DNA from: Gp13-AA77 sp035946735
GTDB lineage: Bacteria; Acidobacteriota; Terriglobia; UBA7540
Assembly (NCBI GenBank): GCA_035946735.1
Contig: DASYYZ010000006.1
Coordinates: forward strand, 1-64,000
Length of the DNA stretch: 64,000 bases
Direction: 5' to 3'
Shown here one piece after another: positions 60,111-64,000 of this stretch. The stretch's first letter is position 1; the number at the start of each line of letters is the position of its first letter. Under the pieces are notes generated by a model. That model worked only from the letters and a program-made list of their open reading frames with translations, made no database searches and was not told where the DNA came from. The translations under genes were made by a program, and so were the position numbers.

Positions 60111-61724
60111 TCAGCGGGCCACTGTGGATCCCGCCGCGCCCAGAGCTACGTTGGTCCCTATCAGGCTGCCCGAGACGATCATATCAACCCGCCGGTTGAG
60201 CTGCCTGCCCTGCGAAGTATCGTTGCTGGCAATCGGGTTTGCGTCTCCAAACCCCTGGGATGAGATGGAGTCCGGCGACACGCCTTGCGCTACCAGGAAG
60301 ATGCGCACCGCCTCGGCCCGCTTATCGGAAAGCGTCTGATTGGTCTCGTCGCGGCCCGTGCTGTCGGTGTAACCGTCGACTTCGAGCTTCAGACCTGGAT
60401 AGGCGAGCAGAACGCCCGCCACTTTGGCGAGCGCCAGTTTTGCTTCGGGCCTCAACTCATAGCGGCCAGTGGCGAAAAGTACGTCTGACATACGAACCAC
60501 CAGACCCCGCTGCGTGTCCTGCGTCTGCAAGATCGTATTGAGTTGCTTCAGCAGTTGGGCTCGCATCTGCTCGGCCTGGGCTTCAGCCTGCTGTGCCCGC
60601 TGCTGGGCGTCCGCCGCCTGCAGCTGAGCCTGATTGGCTTGGGCCTGAGCCTGCTGCTGTGCCGCTTCGGCCTGTGCCTGACCCTGCGCAGCTGCGTCGG
60701 CTTGGGCTTGAGCCTGCTGCGCTTGAGCCTGGGCCTGAGCTTGCTGTGCCTGAGCTTGGTCGGCCTGCGCCTGGGACTGCGCGGCCTGGGCCTGAGCCTG
60801 CTCCGCGTCCTGCTTCAATTCTGCCTGGTGGCGGGCCTCGCGTTTATTCAGCGCGATGATGCGCGCGTCTTCCGCAATTTGCACGGCTTCGCGCGCATTG
60901 GTGACGATATCTTTCTTATCGCCGTGACGGTTGGATTCGAGTGCCTCGGCGTTCTGCAGGTCCGTTTCTGCCCTGGCGAGGGTGTCAGAGGCGTCCTGAT
61001 CCGCGCCTGCCCATCGGGCGATGCGAATCGCATTCTGCGCCTCGTAGACGTCAAGCGGAGCTTCGCCCTTGATGGCTATCGGTGTTACCTCGGTGCTGGT
61101 CACGTTGCTCGTGTAGTCGCCACGTTTCAAGAGCTCGAATTTCGCGTCGACCTCCTCAATGGTTCCCGTGGTCTGAGGAAGGACCCTATTCTCAGCCACT
61201 ACCATGTCGCTTGGCCGGATGACGGCGAAGTAGGGCTCGGCGGTCACGATGAGGCCGCAGGCTTGCAGGTTCGTGGCTGCGACCAGATTGGCATTACCGT
61301 CATCGTTGGGCACAACCTCACCGAGGTTCGTTGGGCGGCCGTCAGGAGTGATAGCCCACAGGACGTAAGTGAGGTAAGGCGCTCCGAACTGGCTCGCGGC
61401 CGGAATAAGGTGCTTGAACTGAGCGTGGATGCGAGTCGTGCCCTGCTTGTTCTCCACGGTCGCTTTTCCTTCCGCCTTGGTGAGCAGGCTTGTGCCCTCA
61501 AATCCAATGTCCGTCGATTCGCGATTGCGGTAGTTAATGGCTTTGACGGTGCGGCCGACGACCGTGACCTTGAATACCGCCACGGTGCCGTCGGGAGTTC
61601 TGGCATTGCCACTCGGAACGGTTTGGACCTGCTCCTGGCTTTGGTCTTGCGCGTCTTGCGCCCACAGACCGAGCGGCAACACAGCAATCAATGAGAACAG
61701 TAAAATCCCGAGACCTTTTCGCAT
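60111..61724 (-). CDS. OmpA-family protein with Ala/Gln-repeat coiled coil
   Basis: 537 residues. Signal peptide to about residue 22 (GLWAQ), a beta-rich N-terminal domain (to about 215), then a helical region with an almost pure Ala/Gln repeat (about 305-395). A C-terminal OmpA/Pal domain (about 410-520) has DVLFATGRYELRPEAKLALA, KLEVDGYTDSTGRDETNQ and ISSQGFGDANPIASN, which binds peptidoglycan. GGAGGAGG before the ATG. It likely spans from outer membrane to wall. The repeat may vary in length. Confidence 0.88.
   Translation of the reverse strand: MRKGLGILLFSLIAVLPLGLWAQDAQDQSQEQVQTVPSGNARTPDGTVAVFKVTVVGRTVKAINYRNRESTDIGFEGTSLLTKAEGKATVENKQGTTRIHAQFKHLIPAASQFGAPYLTYVLWAITPDGRPTNLGEVVPNDDGNANLVAATNLQACGLIVTAEPYFAVIRPSDMVVAENRVLPQTTGTIEEVDAKFELLKRGDYTSNVTSTEVTPIAIKGEAPLDVYEAQNAIRIARWAGADQDASDTLARAETDLQNAEALESNRHGDKKDIVTNAREAVQIAEDARIIALNKREARHQAELKQDAEQAQAQAAQSQAQADQAQAQQAQAQAQAQQAQAQADAAAQGQAQAEAAQQQAQAQANQAQLQAADAQQRAQQAEAQAEQMRAQLLKQLNTILQTQDTQRGLVVRMSDVLFATGRYELRPEAKLALAKVAGVLLAYPGLKLEVDGYTDSTGRDETNQTLSDKRAEAVRIFLVAQGVSPDSISSQGFGDANPIASNDTSQGRQLNRRVDMIVSGSLIGTNVALGAAGSTVAR
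60540..60800. repeat. low-complexity GCC-TGC/CAG-GC-type tandem repeat inside the OmpA gene
   Basis: Irregular copies of a CAGGCCCAGG-like unit, on the minus strand coding Ala-Gln, run for about 260 bp. Such tracts expand and contract by slippage. Confidence 0.6.
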
Positions 61725-62221
61725 TTCTTATTCCTCCTCCCGGCGTTGTCAGCCGGGCACGCATCTTGACGCCTCCATTGCGACGGGGCATGGGTCGAGA
61801 CAACACATGCCGCCAACAGTCGGCTCCGGAGCGCGCATTCGGATGATACAGTGCACTCAAGTGGCCGAAGACTCAGATCTCCCCCAAATGCGCGCTTTTC
61901 AATGGCCTAGGCCTAGCACCCCGACGGCTACAGGGGCCCGGCTAGGGAGAAAACTTTACTCGGCCGGTGTAAGGGGCTCTACAAACCTTGTGCTTATGCC
62001 TGGAGTAACCTGTGGTTGGTCGCTCAGGTCTTTCCCCAGTGGGGCATAGCTAATTGACCCAATTGACGCGGACGTGAACCGTACATAATCTGTTGTGGCT
62101 ACAGCGGCTCTTGTCGCTAAAGTAGGTGGTTTTCGTCCGCAGATCAGCTTCCCCTTGGTCTTCTGGCGGAACCAGTTGCGGTGGCCCCTACGGCTAGGCT
62201 AAGACCAGCTGAGTTGCGACC
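61725..62221. other. 497-bp intergenic region
   Basis: It should hold the OmpA gene's promoter on the minus strand. I see no clear -35/-10 pair, no convincing ORF and no RNA gene. Confidence 0.3.
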
Positions 62222-62545
62222 ATGAACTCGCTCGATATCTTTCAAAAACTACCCGGCGGAACGAGACTGTGGATCTGCGGGGCAGCCAGCGTTCTAGAAG
62301 CCAAGATGCGTCTGCTCGACCTGCAACGTGCGGAGCCAGCCGAATACTACGCGTGTGACCTCGCAGAAAGAGCTGTGGTGGTCGCGATAACTCGAGAGCG
62401 GCCAGAACTCCACACAGTCACCGACGATACCGAGTTCTTCGGTAAGCTCGAATCCAGATATCGTGAAACAACCTGGCACCGTACCCGAGTCCTGCAAGAC
62501 CGGCGTGCGAGCGAGCGGCAACTCGGATGGGGCCCCGCTCGCTGA
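62222..62545 (+). CDS. small conserved hypothetical protein
   Basis: 107 residues. MNSLDIFQKLPGGTRLWICG then ASVLEAKMRLLDLQ and EPAEYYACD follow the pattern of small acidobacterial proteins (IF..L.dG..vW...a..l..Ak..l..l....PgeY.i.d). The last 25 residues are Arg-rich and less typical. No strong ribosome site. Function unknown. Confidence 0.5.
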   Translation: MNSLDIFQKLPGGTRLWICGAASVLEAKMRLLDLQRAEPAEYYACDLAERAVVVAITRERPELHTVTDDTEFFGKLESRYRETTWHRTRVLQDRRASERQLGWGPAR

Positions 62546-62654
62546 AGTCACCCCGAGTTCTTCCCGCCCAAACAGTAAAGCGAAACTTCTCGGCGCGATT
62601 CCCACGTCCTCGCTCGCCCGCAGAGTTGTCAGCCTAGGGGAGACGGCTTTGCCG

Positions 62655-62900
62655 CTAGGGCTGTGGCTCTGTCTTCTGCTCCACTTTGCTGGCGCCTTTT
62701 TGGACCTTGCGCGCTGACTTGTGAGTGGCTTTTTTGGCGGTCTTTTTCACCGCCTTTCCGGTGTGTTTTGCAGCGCTTTTCGTGTCACGACCGGCGTCTT
62801 TGATGTCCTGCTTGGCGCTCTCTTGCGCTCGAGGCACTCCGGGCCAGACGAGACTCAGCATGGCGCCCAGCACAAAGATCCGCAGATAAGTTACCTTCAT
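62655..62900 (-). CDS. exported Lys/Ala-rich histone H1-like small protein
   Basis: ATG at 62900 with GGGAGG upstream; 81 residues. Signal peptide (MKVTYLRIFVLGAMLSLVWP, to about residue 26), followed by a very basic region with TGKAVKKTAKKATHKSARKV repeats. Ala/Lys repeats like these occur in bacterial H1-like proteins, but the signal peptide places this one outside the cytoplasm, perhaps binding polyanions of the envelope. Next to the ku gene, same strand. Confidence 0.65.
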   Translation of the reverse strand: MKVTYLRIFVLGAMLSLVWPGVPRAQESAKQDIKDAGRDTKSAAKHTGKAVKKTAKKATHKSARKVQKGASKVEQKTEPQP

Positions 62901-62966
62901 CGTTTCCTCCCTTGAATCGAAAATAGCCATTGAGAACCCGGCGTTTCAGCGACGTAGCTCTTACTT

Positions 62967-63791
62967 TCAGCTCGCCTTGCGGTGCGCTGTCTTGCTCTTC
63001 ACTTTGATGGCCCGGACCGGCTTTCTTGATCGAGCCGCCAAGCTCTTTTTCAACGCTTCCATCATGTCGACCACCGGAGCGAGGCGGGGTTTGGCCTCCT
63101 CCACGATTTCCTTACCCTCCTGCTTTGCTTCCAGGAACTCGCGGAGACGTTCCTGATACTCGTCGCGATATTTTGCAGGCTCGAAAGGCGCCTCCAGGCT
63201 TGCGATGAGCTGTTGGGCCAGGCTGATCTCCTGAGCTTTAAGCCTCGCTGAGCCGGAATCATTGTACTCCGAGGCGTAGCGGATCTCATTTTCAAAATAC
63301 AGGGTGTGTAAGGCCAGTCCCTTCGAGCGCGGCCGCAGCATCACGAGGTATTCCCGCTCGTGCATGGTGACCTTTGCGATCGCGGCGCGCCCTGTGTCCT
63401 CCATGCCTCGAAGCAGGAGCCGATAGGGCTTCTGTCCCGATTCTTCAGGAGACACGAAATAGGACGCGTTGAAATAGAGCGGGTCCACATCCTTGAAGGG
63501 CACGAACTCCATGATCTCCATGCTCTTGGATGAAGGGGGAGCGATCTTACGGATTTCGTCGGGTTTCACGAGCACGTACTGATTCTTGGCGTATTCATAG
63601 CCCTTGACCACCTCGGAACGCTCCACGATCCGGTCGCAAGTGGGGCAGAAAAGCGGGCGGCGCAGCCTGGTGTGGCACTTGGCGTGGATCTGGTGCAGAC
63701 GGATATTCTCCTTGCGGGCGGCCGGGTAGAGGCGCACCGGAATCGAGACCAGGCCAAAATTGATGAAACCCTTCCAAGCGCTTGCTGCCAT
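62967..63791 (-). CDS. ku: Ku protein, non-homologous end joining
   Basis: 274 residues, the usual length of bacterial Ku. It begins with the family's SAWKGFINFGLVSIPVRLYP, then the CPTCDRIVERSEVVKGYEY segment, LVMLRPRSKGLALHTLYF and EISLAQQLIASLEAPFEPAK. The C-terminal tail is Lys/Arg-rich and may recruit LigD. Ku homodimers ring DNA ends and bring in the ligase/polymerase. GGGAGG just before the ATG. No ligD in the window; the last 209 bp (63792-64000) show no feature. Confidence 0.93.
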   Translation of the reverse strand: MAASAWKGFINFGLVSIPVRLYPAARKENIRLHQIHAKCHTRLRRPLFCPTCDRIVERSEVVKGYEYAKNQYVLVKPDEIRKIAPPSSKSMEIMEFVPFKDVDPLYFNASYFVSPEESGQKPYRLLLRGMEDTGRAAIAKVTMHEREYLVMLRPRSKGLALHTLYFENEIRYASEYNDSGSARLKAQEISLAQQLIASLEAPFEPAKYRDEYQERLREFLEAKQEGKEIVEEAKPRLAPVVDMMEALKKSLAARSRKPVRAIKVKSKTAHRKAS

Positions 63792-64000
63792 CGACTACCT
63801 CCCGAAGTTCGGGTCAGACTGCTAAGATTCACCGCAATTCACTTGATTCCGATGGCGGAGGTTCAGCCGCAGAATCTTAACAGGGGACGGACGGCAGTTA
63901 TGCCATGCCGCTCACTGCGAAGCTCAGGTCGGCCCCTCGCAGTGTCACAAAACTGTGAAGCTGACGGTCAGCCGGCGAGCACCTAACGGGTGGAAGTCTG

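Noticed and set aside
1..64000. CRISPR arrays, rRNA genes or complete tRNA genes
   Set aside because: No regularly spaced repeats and no complete tRNA or rRNA seen on either strand; only the tRNA-Pro 3' half at 4969-5013.

Overview
The window looks like a chromosomal contig of a Gram-negative Acidobacteriota bacterium. The grounds are a 1,046-residue Oar-type TonB-dependent receptor with a carboxypeptidase-regulatory N-terminal domain, a CadC-like winged-helix/TPR regulator, a PASTA-free Ser/Thr kinase, a full set of lipid A-Kdo-heptose genes, a secreted protein with a PEP-CTERM-like tail, GC-rich codon use, and short interspersed palindromic repeats of a kind I associate with this phylum. 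No rRNA operon, intact tRNA or CRISPR array is visible.

Layout. (1) Bases 1-5013 appear to be the right end of an integrated element. The segment has lower-GC genes of a mobile kind: a partial unknown gene, a HTH/coiled-coil protein, an HNH nuclease, two tiny genes, an Apea/HEPN-like protein and a small basic protein. It ends exactly at the 3' half of a tRNA-Pro(CGG), starting in the anticodon loop, which is a classic attachment site. (2) 5132-11495 is metabolic: an enoyl-CoA hydratase with an insertion, a PH-like protein, a serine-acetyltransferase-like protein, and then an acyl-CoA dehydrogenase, adenylation enzyme and carrier protein trio. The adenylation pocket reads DLFYLALVCK, which is almost the L-proline code of pyrrole-forming cassettes, so the trio should make pyrrole-2-carboxyl-S-carrier protein. 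(3) 11951-16702 holds the TonB receptor, a secreted phosphatase and a Nudix hydrolase. (4) 16713-24443 is a tight LPS-core operon: waaA-lpxK-waaF-rfaE1-rfaE2-waaC, a methyltransferase and a DUF3108 protein. (5) 24412-33634 holds comEC, a Ser/Thr kinase, an RlmD/RumA-like RNA methyltransferase, an unknown gene, and an overlapping three-gene operon with a Mom-like/GNAT-fold protein and a protein carrying a primase-like motif.

(6) 33650-36287 is a rearranged patch: a repeat with long inverted arms, a gene tail, an IS110-family transposase with a long upstream non-coding leader (candidate bridge RNA), a Cro/C1-type regulator and a small CxxC protein. (7) 36496-42331 carries the winged-helix/TPR regulator and the DUF1385-prfA operon. 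(8) 42564-44396 is a complete IS701-type element (18-bp inverted repeats, CTAA target duplication). It carries a WYL-like passenger gene interrupted by an in-frame TAG. (9) 44422-50309 has an aminotransferase, an HtrA protease, a peptidoglycan-binding protein and a histidine kinase/response-regulator pair. (10) 50377-50634 (minus) is a miniature transcription unit: promoter, perfect Shine-Dalgarno, 13-codon ORF and terminator. (11) 50737-53801 holds an AroD-AroE fusion and trpE, followed by a beta-galactosidase tail remnant. (12) 54341-63791 has an aromatic amino-acid decarboxylase, a PEP-CTERM-like secreted protein, a trehalose-6-phosphate synthase fused to a membrane sensor module, an OmpA-like protein, small proteins and Ku.

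The observations I find most worth following are the orphan pyrrole cassette, the Mom-like/primase-like operon, the IS701 passenger with its amber codon, the 13-codon transcription unit, the sensor-OtsA fusion, and the tRNA-Pro island boundary with a HEPN gene inside.
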